Source: Ravibacter sp037191015
Lineage (GTDB): Bacteria; Bacteroidota; Bacteroidia; Cytophagales; Spirosomataceae
Reading direction: 5' to 3'
Length of the DNA stretch: 64,000 nucleotides
NCBI GenBank assembly: GCA_037191015.1
Contig: JBBCKD010000010.1
Coordinates: 434,001 to 498,000, forward strand
Shown here: in pieces, positions 24,776-33,354 of the stretch
Numbering within the stretch: position 1 is the first letter of the stretch
How the letters are laid out: each line of letters starts with the position of its first letter
Position numbers and translations under genes: made by a program
Notes under the pieces: generated by a model
Databases searched by the model: none
The model's input: only the letters and a program-made list of their open reading frames with translations
What the model was told of the DNA's origin: nothing

Positions 24776-25810
24776 TCAAAACTTCGGACAGGATAATTCC
24801 TTCATCTTCCTTTTGATGGGCTTTTTCCTTGGCGGGAAGTTTTCAAACAGGTAGCTGAGCGAGATCTCATGAGCTCCGCCGCTGCTGAACCCCAGGGTAG
24901 AAATGGTGGCATCGTAGCTGTAGCCTATCGAAAATTTATCCTGACGGTAGCCCAGCAGCAGGATAAGCGCCTCGTGGTTATTGATATTGATATTATAGCG
25001 TTTGATAGGCAGGCCGCGGTACCATGCCCCGAAAGTCAATGGCGCATAAGTGACGTACATACCTACGTCGAGCTGGTCATATTTCCCCTGTTTCTTATAC
25101 ATGATGGCAGGAGAAATGGTTTTTTCTATGTCAATTTCATTCCCCAGGAACGTATATCCGGCGAACGGGATGCGCAGCCCGGCATGGAAGCTGGTTTTCA
25201 TCGGAAGCCGGGCAATTTCCAGGTTGGAAAATGCCTGGTCGGGCCTGTTCATATGATGGACGGACACCCCGGCCCAATACCAGTCCGAATAAGCCATCAA
25301 TCCCGATGAAAAGTCGGCATAGAATATGGAAGGCGTTCCCTGGGCGACAGGATCGCCGGTCGCAGGGTTCTGCAGGTAGCCGTCCGGGGAAAACTGGTCT
25401 CCGAAGGTAAGGCCGAAATAATCGAGCTTACGGGTTGCCATGGTGCCCTGGAGCCCCATTCTCAGGAAATTTTCTTCATCTAGCTGAACCTGGTAGGAAT
25501 ACTGCAGCCCAAGCTCGGTAGATTTGATATTGCCTGCTCCCTGACTGTCGGTCGTGACCAGGAAACCGAGACCGCTGTTGAGGCTGGGCAGGAACATGTC
25601 CAGCCCGAAGGTCGTCGTAATGAAGTTCGCCGAAAGGGAAGGCCATTGATTCCGGTAGTTGAGCGTTGCCCTGGTTTCAAGGGCACCGCCCGCCATGGCA
25701 GGGTTTAGATACAGGGGATTTGCGTAAAACTGGGAAAATTGCGGATCCTGCGTCCAACTTTTCTGGCTAAAAAGAATCAATATAAAAAATGAAAGCCAAA
25801 TTTTTTTCAT
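24776..25810 (-). CDS. PorP/SprF family type IX secretion-associated outer-membrane protein
   Basis: 344 residues with a signal peptide ending about residue 20 (SQKSWTQ) and the classical PorP/SprF opening QDPQFSQFYANPLYLNPAMAG. The rest alternates aromatic beta-strands of an outer-membrane barrel, ending YSYDATISTLGFSSGGAHEISLSYLF, the family C-terminus. Such proteins serve individual T9SS cargoes, helping attach or export large type B CTD proteins. The divergent neighbour is exactly such a cargo. A -7 element TAATTTTG lies at 25918-25925. Confidence 0.94.
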   Translation of the reverse strand: MKKIWLSFFILILFSQKSWTQDPQFSQFYANPLYLNPAMAGGALETRATLNYRNQWPSLSANFITTTFGLDMFLPSLNSGLGFLVTTDSQGAGNIKSTELGLQYSYQVQLDEENFLRMGLQGTMATRKLDYFGLTFGDQFSPDGYLQNPATGDPVAQGTPSIFYADFSSGLMAYSDWYWAGVSVHHMNRPDQAFSNLEIARLPMKTSFHAGLRIPFAGYTFLGNEIDIEKTISPAIMYKKQGKYDQLDVGMYVTYAPLTFGAWYRGLPIKRYNININNHEALILLLGYRQDKFSIGYSYDATISTLGFSSGGAHEISLSYLFENFPPRKKPIKRKMKELSCPKF

Positions 25811-25917
25811 AAATGTCCTATCTGATGTTCTGTCCAGTCATCTCTTCAAGCCTGAATACTTCTCTTATTGATAGGGGTGCATTGCCACAATTTGTATACA
25901 ATCAACGTAATATGATT

Positions 25918-25925
25918 CAAAATTA
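25918..25925 (-). promoter_or_regulatory. Candidate PorP/SprF -7 element
   Basis: Minus-strand TAATTTTG fits TAnnTTTG about 108 nt before the start codon. No convincing -33 TTG at the right spacing. Confidence 0.35.
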
Positions 25926-26039
25926 AGGTATTTTAGCAGATAAAAATATCTAAAATTTCAAGAGCCGTTTTTCGTTTAGATATATGGCCAACTACCCGGC
26001 TTAAACCCGGAATTAATTCAAGAGGAGGAGAAGCACCTG

Positions 26040-29000
26040 ATGAGCGGTACCCATAGAAGCAGTTTCCTGGTAATAGTAGTCCTGATTTCCTTCCTGTCAG
26101 GTTGGGGGAGCAGGCTGCACGCCCAGAACGGCTTCGTGGTGAAGAACCCCTGTATGGGGAATCCTGCATGCGACGGCGACGGGGTGACGTTTGCCGATAC
26201 GGTAGTGAGCGCTACCGGCTGGCAGTGGAGTTTCGGCGACGGGCAAACAGGGGATGCGCGGAATGAGGTCCATTCATACATGTCGCCCGGGAATTATACC
26301 GTAATGCTTACCAGGACACTCCAGGGGGGCGGTTCCGAAACCGTTAGCCAGCTCGTGGAAGTTGGGGAGCTTCCGCAGGATTTTCAGAACTGGCGGACGG
26401 ACACCACTATTTGTCCCGGCCAGACCATAGAGCTGGATCCCTATCCCGGCGGCGCACCTTCCGGCGCCAGGTTCATCTGGTACCCGAAAGGAGATACGAC
26501 GCAGGTGCTGCAGGTAGACAGCTCAGGGTGTTATTCTGTGGAAGCTATCATGCCCAATGGTTGCCGGATCCAGAATATGATCAATGTGAAGCTTTGTATG
26601 GAGCCCTCCGGCAACGAGGGGGCCAAGTGGTATTTCGGGAACGGCGCCGGGCTGGACTTCCAGGGCGGGGATCCGGCTCCTCTTACCGACGGGAAACTGG
26701 ATACAAAAGAAGGTACGTCCGTCATATCTAATTCTAAAGGTGAGCTGCTGTTTTATTCCGACGGGATTACTATTTACAATGCCGACGGCGATAAAATGCC
26801 CTGTTTTGAGGGGACTTGCGACGATTTGCGGGGAAGCCAGGATGCGACCCAGTCGGTGCTGATTGTACCCCAGCCTACCTGCCGGGGCTGCGAATACCTC
26901 TACAACGTGTTTACGACTACTTCGATCAGCGCAACCGAAAAGGTCCTGACCGTGAGTGTGGTGGATATGCGGCGTGAGAACGGCAAAGGGGCTATCATAG
27001 AGCAGAACCGGGTTTTGCACGGAAATGCCACCGAACGGCTGGTTTCTTCCCGCAACGACCAGGATACCACTTACTGGACGATCAGTCATGATTATGGCAG
27101 CAATACTTTCCGGATCTTCCATGCTACAACAGCGGGGCTTGTCGAGGTCGCGACCTTCGACGGAGGCTTAAGTCACGATACTGAAAACCGGGGAGAAGGG
27201 CAGATGAAGTTTTCAGCAGCCGATTCCACCGGTCAGCGACAGCTGGCAGTAGTAGTGCCGGGCCCCGACCGCAACTATGTAGACCTGTTCGGTTTCAATG
27301 ACCAGGACGGGAGCATGTCGCATACCCGGACCCTTGACCTCGGCCCTTCGCCGCCTACGGCCTACGGTGTTGAATTTTCTACCGATAATACAAAGCTGTA
27401 TGTCACCTTTATGGGAGGCAGCGGCACGGATTCGAAGCTGGTCCAATATGATCTTAATGCGGCCGACGACAGTCTCATCGTGGCTTCGGCCATGACCATA
27501 GACAGCTCGCGGACCCTTATTTTCGGATCGCTGCAGGCTGCTCCCAATGGTAAAATCTATATGGCCATCCAGGGATCGGAATACCTGGCAGTAATCGGCG
27601 AGCCCAACGATACGACGAGGATACTGAGCAGGCTGGAATACGAGCGGGAAGGAGTCAGGCTGGGCGGGAAGCACAGCCAGCTAGGGCTGCCCAACTTCGT
27701 ACAGAATTTTACGAACCCGAGCGACGGTCCCGGTTTCAGTGCCGAGGGGTTTTGCGTCAACGAACCTACTAATTTTACGGCATCGCCGCTTTGCGATCCG
27801 ATAGAAGATAACTATACCTGGGATTTCGGGGATGGTACTGGCATGACCGGGAAAGAAACCGAAGTAACGCATACTTATACCGCGCCCGGGATTTATAAGG
27901 TTACCTTATTGGCCTCCAACAAATGTCTCGATACGCTTTTTACCCAGGAAATCGAGATTTTTGACGTGCCGGAGGAATCCGGCCTGGAGCGGTACATCGA
28001 AATATGCGCCAACGAATATAAGCTCAACCCCACCGTCGATGCAAAAAACTATGTTTGGGTCGATACGAGGCTTAACCGGATCGTAAGCCGTGATCGGGTG
28101 CATACGGTCTACCCGCCCGGAGGCGACTTTCTGCTCTTTATGTGGAATGACCCGCTTGCAGAGTGTTTATTTATTGATACGGTGAGTGTTGTGATGAGAC
28201 GTCCGCCGCCTCTCGATCTGGGCCCGGACCTGGCCATGTGCCGCGACAGCTCCATTACGGTAAGCACTCCCGGGCAGTCGTGGAGAGAGTTTTTGTGGAG
28301 CAACGGGGAAACTTCCCGCGATCTGACCGTAACTCAGCCCGGTACCTATTGGGTGGAGGCAAAAGACGCGAATGAGTGTGTCAACAGGGATACCATCCAG
28401 GTGGTTGAGAGACCCAAGCCCAGGATTACCGCCGAATTGACGGGGCCCACCGGCTGCACTACCAGCGATGGCGTCATTACGATCAGAAATATTACTCCGG
28501 GCACAATTCCGGATTACATATTTGCCTGGAGCGATGTCTCAGGGGCTTCCCTGGGAACGGGAAGCGTGCTGCTCGACAGGAGAGAGGGGGCCTATACGCT
28601 GCGGATGTCCGGTTATGACGATGCCTGTGTCGCCGATACTACGCTGCACCTGAGGTCGCCCGCCAATAACCTGAACCTGAGACCGGTCGTGACGGACGCC
28701 TCGTGTACCGATCCTGAAGGCGGCCAGATCGCATTCCAGGTCGTGAGCGGTAACCCGAGCGAATACGTATGGTATAATGAAGCGGGGGCCGAGCTGGGGC
28801 GTGCCGATACGGTGGCCGGTCTGCCGCGCGGTGTATACAGTATGCTGGCGCGGGACGCAGGGGGGTGTACGTTTACGATGAAGCCGATAGTAGTCGGTAT
28901 GATCATGAACAACCTGGCAGATCTCGGTCCTGACGTAGCGAAGTGCGAGGATGACGCGGTCGAGCTGGCCCCGCTGGCGGTAGACTTTCCGCATAACAGT

Positions 29001-29639
29001 TACCTGTGGAGCACAGGTGAAACTACCCATACTATCACCGTTACCGAAGCAGGAACTTATAAGCTGACGGCATTCAATACCGAAAACGGCTGTAAAGGAG
29101 AGGACGAGATCGTGGTCAGACAGGCGCCTAAGCCGGCTGTCGGTCTGCCTGAAGAATACGGGCTTTGCATGGACGAACCCGATCCTTCGGTTACCCTTAA
29201 GCCCACGGGCAGGCCGGGTTACCTCTATTATTGGCCGCAGGTCGCAGATTCATCGCAGCAGATAACCGTCACCCAATTGGGAGCCTATACCGTTATGGTA
29301 ACAAATGCCGAAGGCTGTACCATAGAAAAAACTACCGAGGTGCTGGATAAGTGCGAGCCGCGACTGGTGATCCCGTCGGCTTTCTCTCCCGATGGAAACG
29401 GCATTAATGATGTGCTGGACATTATAGGGCTTTACCTTACGGACTTCGACCTCAAGATATACAACAGGTGGGGCGAAGTGATCTTCGCGTCTTCCAACCT
29501 GGATCACAAATGGGACGGGCGCTATAAAGATGTAAAAGTACAGCCGGGGGTATATGCTTACGTGGCAACTTACCGGAGCTCGGATTACCCGCAACGGCCG
29601 AAGTATAAAGTGAGGGGATCGGTAACGGTAGTGAGGTAG
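26040..29639 (+). CDS. T9SS type B cargo: PKD-repeat adhesin-like protein
   Basis: 1199 residues, exported through Sec (signal FLVIVVLISFLSGWGSRLHAQ region, cleavage about 29) and then T9SS. A first PKD domain lies at about 45-105 (WQWSFGDGQTGD). A long beta-rich segment at about 190-570 (WYFGNGAGLDFQGG, LLFYSDGITIYNADG) is typical of gliding-associated proteins. A second PKD lies at about 585-640 (YTWDFGDGTG), followed by several Ig-like repeats each with Leu-Gly-x-Asp and Leu/Trp-Ser-x-Gly-Glu. The C-terminal type B sorting domain is at about 1110-1199 (VIPSAFSPDGNGIND, YNRWGEVIF, KWDGRY). A strong AGAGGAGGAG precedes the ATG, unusual here. Likely a cell-surface adhesin. Confidence 0.93.
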   Translation: MSGTHRSSFLVIVVLISFLSGWGSRLHAQNGFVVKNPCMGNPACDGDGVTFADTVVSATGWQWSFGDGQTGDARNEVHSYMSPGNYTVMLTRTLQGGGSETVSQLVEVGELPQDFQNWRTDTTICPGQTIELDPYPGGAPSGARFIWYPKGDTTQVLQVDSSGCYSVEAIMPNGCRIQNMINVKLCMEPSGNEGAKWYFGNGAGLDFQGGDPAPLTDGKLDTKEGTSVISNSKGELLFYSDGITIYNADGDKMPCFEGTCDDLRGSQDATQSVLIVPQPTCRGCEYLYNVFTTTSISATEKVLTVSVVDMRRENGKGAIIEQNRVLHGNATERLVSSRNDQDTTYWTISHDYGSNTFRIFHATTAGLVEVATFDGGLSHDTENRGEGQMKFSAADSTGQRQLAVVVPGPDRNYVDLFGFNDQDGSMSHTRTLDLGPSPPTAYGVEFSTDNTKLYVTFMGGSGTDSKLVQYDLNAADDSLIVASAMTIDSSRTLIFGSLQAAPNGKIYMAIQGSEYLAVIGEPNDTTRILSRLEYEREGVRLGGKHSQLGLPNFVQNFTNPSDGPGFSAEGFCVNEPTNFTASPLCDPIEDNYTWDFGDGTGMTGKETEVTHTYTAPGIYKVTLLASNKCLDTLFTQEIEIFDVPEESGLERYIEICANEYKLNPTVDAKNYVWVDTRLNRIVSRDRVHTVYPPGGDFLLFMWNDPLAECLFIDTVSVVMRRPPPLDLGPDLAMCRDSSITVSTPGQSWREFLWSNGETSRDLTVTQPGTYWVEAKDANECVNRDTIQVVERPKPRITAELTGPTGCTTSDGVITIRNITPGTIPDYIFAWSDVSGASLGTGSVLLDRREGAYTLRMSGYDDACVADTTLHLRSPANNLNLRPVVTDASCTDPEGGQIAFQVVSGNPSEYVWYNEAGAELGRADTVAGLPRGVYSMLARDAGGCTFTMKPIVVGMIMNNLADLGPDVAKCEDDAVELAPLAVDFPHNSYLWSTGETTHTITVTEAGTYKLTAFNTENGCKGEDEIVVRQAPKPAVGLPEEYGLCMDEPDPSVTLKPTGRPGYLYYWPQVADSSQQITVTQLGAYTVMVTNAEGCTIEKTTEVLDKCEPRLVIPSAFSPDGNGINDVLDIIGLYLTDFDLKIYNRWGEVIFASSNLDHKWDGRYKDVKVQPGVYAYVATYRSSDYPQRPKYKVRGSVTVVR

Positions 29640-29651
29640 TTGCTTTTTCCT

Positions 29652-29659
29652 TAACTTTG
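29652..29659 (+). promoter_or_regulatory. Candidate ruvB -7 element, leaderless geometry
   Basis: TAACTTTG ends four bases before the ruvB ATG (29664). If used, transcription would start at or inside the start codon. No suitable -33 TTG is seen, so the element is uncertain. Confidence 0.35.
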
Positions 29660-29663
29660 GCCT

Positions 29664-30692
29664 ATGAGAAAGGATTATCTAACGGGTGAGAAGAATACTT
29701 CCGGTGGTACTGCGGAAGGAGAAATAGAACGGGCGTTGCGTCCGTTGTCTTTTTCTGATTTTACCGGCCAGGACAAGGTGCTGGAGAATCTCAAGGTGTT
29801 TGTAGAAGCCGCCAGGCGGCGCGGCGACGCCCTCGATCACGTATTGCTGCACGGCCCTCCCGGATTAGGAAAAACAACCCTGTCTTATATCATCGCCAAC
29901 GAGCTGTCGGCCAATATAAAAATATCTTCGGGGCCGGTGCTCGACAAGCCGAGCGATCTTGCCGGGCTGCTCACCAATTTACAGGAATTTGATGTTCTTT
30001 TTATAGACGAGATACACCGGCTGAACCCCGTTGTAGAGGAATACCTGTACTCTGCGATGGAAGACTATAAAATCGATATTGTGCTGGATACGGGTCCGAA
30101 CGCCCGCAGCATACAGATCGGGTTAAACCCGTTTACGCTGATCGGCGCCACTACCCGGGCCGGGATGCTGACGTCGCCCCTTCGCGCGAGGTTTGGGATC
30201 AACGCCCGGCTGGAATACTACGACGCCCGGCTGCTGGCGTCTATCGTGAAGCGTTCTGCCCGCATTTTAAAGACCGGGATAGACGACGAAGCGGCGTTCG
30301 AGCTGGCGCGGCGAAGCAGGGGGACTCCCCGTATTGCCAATAACCTGCTCCGGCGGACACGTGATTTTGCCGAAGTGAAAGGGACAGGCGTTATTACCAT
30401 GGAGATCGCCCAGATGGCGCTGAACGCTCTGGACGTTGATCAGAACGGGCTGGATGAAATGGACAACCGTATTTTGTCGACCATTGTCGAAAAATTCAAA
30501 GGCGGTCCTGTAGGGTTATCTACTATCGCTACTGCCTGCGGTGAAGAGGCTGAAACGATAGAAGAAGTATACGAGCCGTTCCTGATCCAGGAAGGCTTTC
30601 TGAAACGTACATCGAGGGGGCGCGAGGCTACCGAAAAGACTTACCGGCACCTGGGTATCATGCCCCGGCCGCGGACGGGAGAGCTGTTTTGA
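29664..30692 (+). CDS. ruvB: Holliday junction branch-migration ATPase RuvB
   Basis: 342-residue AAA+ motor that works with RuvA and RuvC on Holliday junctions. Features: N-terminal ALRPLSFSDFTGQDKVLENL, Walker A GPPGLGKTT (about 64-72), Walker B LFIDEIHRLNPVVEE, sensor region IGATTRAGMLTSPLRARFG with the arginine finger, and a C-terminal winged helix ending KRTSRGREATEKTYRHLG. Length is normal. It lies 24 bases after the T9SS cargo gene but has its own possible promoter. ruvA and ruvC are not in the window. Confidence 0.98.
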   Translation: MRKDYLTGEKNTSGGTAEGEIERALRPLSFSDFTGQDKVLENLKVFVEAARRRGDALDHVLLHGPPGLGKTTLSYIIANELSANIKISSGPVLDKPSDLAGLLTNLQEFDVLFIDEIHRLNPVVEEYLYSAMEDYKIDIVLDTGPNARSIQIGLNPFTLIGATTRAGMLTSPLRARFGINARLEYYDARLLASIVKRSARILKTGIDDEAAFELARRSRGTPRIANNLLRRTRDFAEVKGTGVITMEIAQMALNALDVDQNGLDEMDNRILSTIVEKFKGGPVGLSTIATACGEEAETIEEVYEPFLIQEGFLKRTSRGREATEKTYRHLGIMPRPRTGELF

Positions 30693-30733
30693 GAAGTGCC
30701 CTATATATATTAGCCCACTGCTATATTACTAAA

Positions 30734-31014
30734 AATTAAATCCGAAATGCAGCCCTGGTTCAGGCGTAAATTTTGGCCATTTGTCATCTTACCCCCTTCG
30801 TGCGAGCGGCAATTATCAACTGATAGAAAAGGTGTTCTTAGACGGTAACGCACCCTGAGCCTATACGGCAACCTGTACTTCCGTTGGCTGTACCAGCAGG
30901 ATTTCCAATACGTCGATGTGACCCAAACTTCCGGGTGCGGAGATTCTTCCGGCAGCTGTTACACGCTGTCGTTTAAAGATAAGAATCCTAAGTATCCTAT
31001 CTTATCCCGATATG
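30734..31014 (+). pseudogene. Frameshifted remnant of a probable outer-membrane beta-protein gene
   Basis: No intact gene occupies this 320-base gap, but two coding-like pieces follow each other in different frames. The first reads GVNFGHLSSYPLRASGNYQL then IEKVFLDGNAP and stop (about 30755-30858). The second, one frame over and starting right after a stop, reads TLSLYGNLYFRWLYQQDFQY then VDVTQTSGCGDSSG and CYTLSFKDKNPKYPILSRY (about 30849-31011). The aromatic, alternating pattern looks like an exported beta-sheet protein. The end runs into the opposing DUF4870 gene. I infer a decayed gene; the family is not recognised. Confidence 0.4.
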
Positions 31015-31374
31015 TCAGATCCCCTTCAGCCACTCCTGGTATTTGTCTCCCAGGATAGGTACTACTTTTTCCTTGCCATTGATGGCATAGAGAAGGCCTG
31101 AAATCCATAGGTAAACCAAAACAAAAAAAGCCGCGAAGCCCAGCAGCCATCCCAGGAAAGGTATCCAGCTGACCAGCCCGACAGCGAGGCCCGTCAGCAT
31201 GATGCCCAGCGACTGCCTGATGTGAAAAGAGGCAAAGCTGTTCTTTTTATCGTTGTTGAGAACGAGCGCTATCACCAGGCCGATAATGGTGAGGTAAGCG
31301 ATGAGAGCGGTGGTTTTCCCTTCTTCTACTACCGTGTTGGAAGAGCTTGGTACGGGGGCATCGAATTCTGTCAT
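31015..31374 (-). CDS. DUF4870 (Tic20-like) small membrane protein
   Basis: 119 residues: a Pro/Ser-rich N-terminus, then three or four membrane helices (about 22-42, 55-75, 76-100). The family marks are EEGKTTALIAYLTIIGLVIALVLN, the charged FASFHIRQSLGIML turn, and the IPFLGWLLGFAAFFVLVYLWI segment, followed by a short amphipathic tail. Function is unknown; Tic20 similarity is structural only. A good promoter lies upstream (31437-31468). Confidence 0.85.
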   Translation of the reverse strand: MTEFDAPVPSSSNTVVEEGKTTALIAYLTIIGLVIALVLNNDKKNSFASFHIRQSLGIMLTGLAVGLVSWIPFLGWLLGFAAFFVLVYLWISGLLYAINGKEKVVPILGDKYQEWLKGI

Positions 31375-31436
31375 AGTGTTTTGCAGGAAAATAGAATAAT
31401 AAGGTTAAGGTTTTTAGCCTTCATTGCCGGCTTCCT

Positions 31437-31468
31437 CAAATATAATCACTAAACAGGGAGAATGTCAA
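31437..31468 (-). promoter_or_regulatory. Promoter of the DUF4870 gene
   Basis: Minus strand: TTG (31468-31466), a 21-base spacer, and TATATTTG (31444-31437). Both boxes and the spacing fit the Bacteroidota -33/-7 consensus. The predicted start is about 57 nt before the gene. Confidence 0.55.
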
Positions 31469-31505
31469 TTTATTGAGTAACAGGTTCTTCTGATTTAGTA
31501 AACGT

Positions 31506-31808
31506 TCACACTCCGAACCCGCCCAGTATTTCCAGCTCCTGGCCCTTTTCCGGCATCCCGGAGAGAAGCGGCATTGCTTCCCGGATCAGGGTAAGCACTT
31601 CATCTCCTTTCAGGGAGTCGTCGTGGTGTTCCCGGCTTTCCCATATTTCAGTTACATACACGCTGTCGGGGGTTTTTTCATCTTTGCCGATAGCATACAG
31701 CCTGCAGCCGGGAGCCTTGGAAACAGCTTCAGATGCCCGGATCAGGATTTCCGCAAGTTTGTCGTGATGCCCGCTTTTGGCGGTCAGTTTTCCGTGAAGC
31801 AGATACAT
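31506..31808 (-). CDS. Antibiotic biosynthesis monooxygenase (ABM) domain protein
   Basis: 100 residues, a complete single ABM/YgiN-type ferredoxin-like fold: MYLLHGKLTAKSGHHDKLAEIL, then ASEAVSKAPGCRLYAIG, and VTEIWESREHHDDSLKGDEV with the aromatic/His residues of the active pocket. Relatives are quinol or haem-degrading monooxygenases, or unassigned. It starts two bases after the stop of the DUF6157 gene, so the two are translated from one message. Confidence 0.85.
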   Translation of the reverse strand: MYLLHGKLTAKSGHHDKLAEILIRASEAVSKAPGCRLYAIGKDEKTPDSVYVTEIWESREHHDDSLKGDEVLTLIREAMPLLSGMPEKGQELEILGGFGV

Positions 31809-31810
31809 AG

Positions 31811-32257
31811 TTATTTTTTTGAAGTGCGCATTGCTTTTACTTTCCTGATTTCCGGGTTGTTTATGAAATCCCTGTACTTTGAGGATTCGACGCCGTAGAT
31901 AGCAATTTTCCCGTTTTGATCTGCATGTACGCCGAACCCGTGGGTTTTGGTGAGGGGAGAAGCGCGGAAGCAGGGTTGTCCTTTGGAAAAGAACTTCTTC
32001 CGGGTATTTTCGTAGTCCGGTTTTTTTATCCCGTTCCGGTCGGCGAATACCCGGAACAGCACATCGTCTGATGTGAATTCGTAGGGATGGCCTGCGATCA
32101 GCTCGTACTGCTGCTGCGCAACGCTCTTTTTTTCTCCTTTCTGCACCGGTATTTTACTTTCGGCAGCCGAATAATCTTCAGCAACCTCGATGAAAGTATC
32201 TGTATAATTGGTTGTGTGGATTTTGTCTTTACTATCCATAACCGTATGGTTTGCCAT
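31811..32257 (-). CDS. DUF6157 family protein
   Basis: 148 residues, soluble, no signal peptide. The pattern HTTNYTDTFIEVAEDYSA, KGEKKSVAQQQYELIAGHPYEFTSDDVLF and CFRASPLTKTHGFGVHADQNGKIAIYG (read in parts) is that of the DUF6157 family, whose function is unknown. Met7 (32239) is an equally possible start and would begin just before the conserved block. Two bases separate it from the ABM gene downstream. Confidence 0.78.
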   Translation of the reverse strand: MANHTVMDSKDKIHTTNYTDTFIEVAEDYSAAESKIPVQKGEKKSVAQQQYELIAGHPYEFTSDDVLFRVFADRNGIKKPDYENTRKKFFSKGQPCFRASPLTKTHGFGVHADQNGKIAIYGVESSKYRDFINNPEIRKVKAMRTSKK

Positions 32258-32367
32258 TTCTTCTGGTCAAAAAGTTTTAGGTATACAAATATCCGATTTT
32301 TAGCCCGGTTTGCCTTGCTTTGCAACAGGATTTCCTATTTTTATACAATCAATAAGCAGGAATTTAA

Positions 32368-33294
32368 ATGGCATTTCATTCTTTTTCCAGAAGGGAATGG
32401 CTCAGGATCTGGGGAGCCCTCTCTATCACATCGCTGAGCGTCAGGCACGGTGTCAAAGCCGGAAGTATGGCTCCCCTTCAAAAAAGAAAGCTCAAGGTCA
32501 GCATCAATGCCTATTCCTTCCACAAGCCCCTGTCAGACGGCCGTATGACGCTGACAGACCTCCTGGAGTTCTGCGCCGATCACGATATCGACGGTGTCGA
32601 CCTGACAGGCTACTACTTTCCCGGGTATCCGGAAGTACCGCCTGATGAATATCTTTACGAGCTCAAACGCAAGGCTTTCAGGTTGGGGGTCGATATCAGC
32701 GGGACCGGTGTCAGGAATGATTTTACCCATCCTGACGGCGCGAGAAGGGAAGAGGATATCAGGAGGATCAGGAAGTGGATAGTGGCTGCTTCCAAAATCG
32801 GGGCGCCGGTGATCCGTATTTTTTCAGGGAATGATAAACACCAGGGTGCGGGCAGAGAGGCTGTGCTCGACCGTATGGCAGGCGAGATACTTCAATGCGT
32901 CGAATTCGGGAAAAAGAACGGTGTTATAGTAGCGGTTCAGAATCATAACGATTTCCTGCTCAACGCTGACCAGACTATTGAAATACTTAAAAAGGTAAAC
33001 TCTCCCTGGTTTGGGCTGATCCTGGATATCGGGAGCTTCCACGGACCGGACCCCTATGAAGAAATAGCCCGCTGTATACCTTATGCAGTCAACTGGCAGA
33101 TAAAGGAAAATGTTTATCCCGGCGGGAAAGAGGAAAAAACAGATCTTAAAAGGCTGTTCAGTCTTATATATGCATCGGGGTACCGCGGCTATCTCCCGGT
33201 TGAAACGCTGGGTCCGGGAGATCCGTTCGGGAAAGTGCCGGTGTTTCTGAAGGAAGTAAAAGAAGCGCTTTACAACGGTGCGGCCGATCGGTAG
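32368..33294 (+). CDS. Tat-exported sugar phosphate isomerase/epimerase-like TIM barrel
   Basis: 308 residues of the xylose-isomerase-like TIM-barrel superfamily (AP endonuclease family 2 fold). The N-terminus SFSRREWLRIWGALSITSLS carries the twin-arginine motif S-R-R-x-W-L, so it is probably exported folded to the periplasm. Barrel motifs include DIDGVDLTGYYFP, GAPVIRIFSGND, NGVIVAVQNHNDFLL, FGLILDIGSFHG and a C-terminal Glu in GYLPVETLGPGDPF; the conserved Glu/Asp/His residues would bind a metal. Substrate is probably a sugar or polyol. Followed after 60 bases by a YdjC-like deacetylase gene, so a carbohydrate role is likely. Confidence 0.87.
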   Translation: MAFHSFSRREWLRIWGALSITSLSVRHGVKAGSMAPLQKRKLKVSINAYSFHKPLSDGRMTLTDLLEFCADHDIDGVDLTGYYFPGYPEVPPDEYLYELKRKAFRLGVDISGTGVRNDFTHPDGARREEDIRRIRKWIVAASKIGAPVIRIFSGNDKHQGAGREAVLDRMAGEILQCVEFGKKNGVIVAVQNHNDFLLNADQTIEILKKVNSPWFGLILDIGSFHGPDPYEEIARCIPYAVNWQIKENVYPGGKEEKTDLKRLFSLIYASGYRGYLPVETLGPGDPFGKVPVFLKEVKEALYNGAADR

Positions 33295-33354
33295 TATAAA
33301 GCGGAGCACCATGAGTATTAATAGTATTTAGTTTGCAGTAACAGAACTTGTTTT

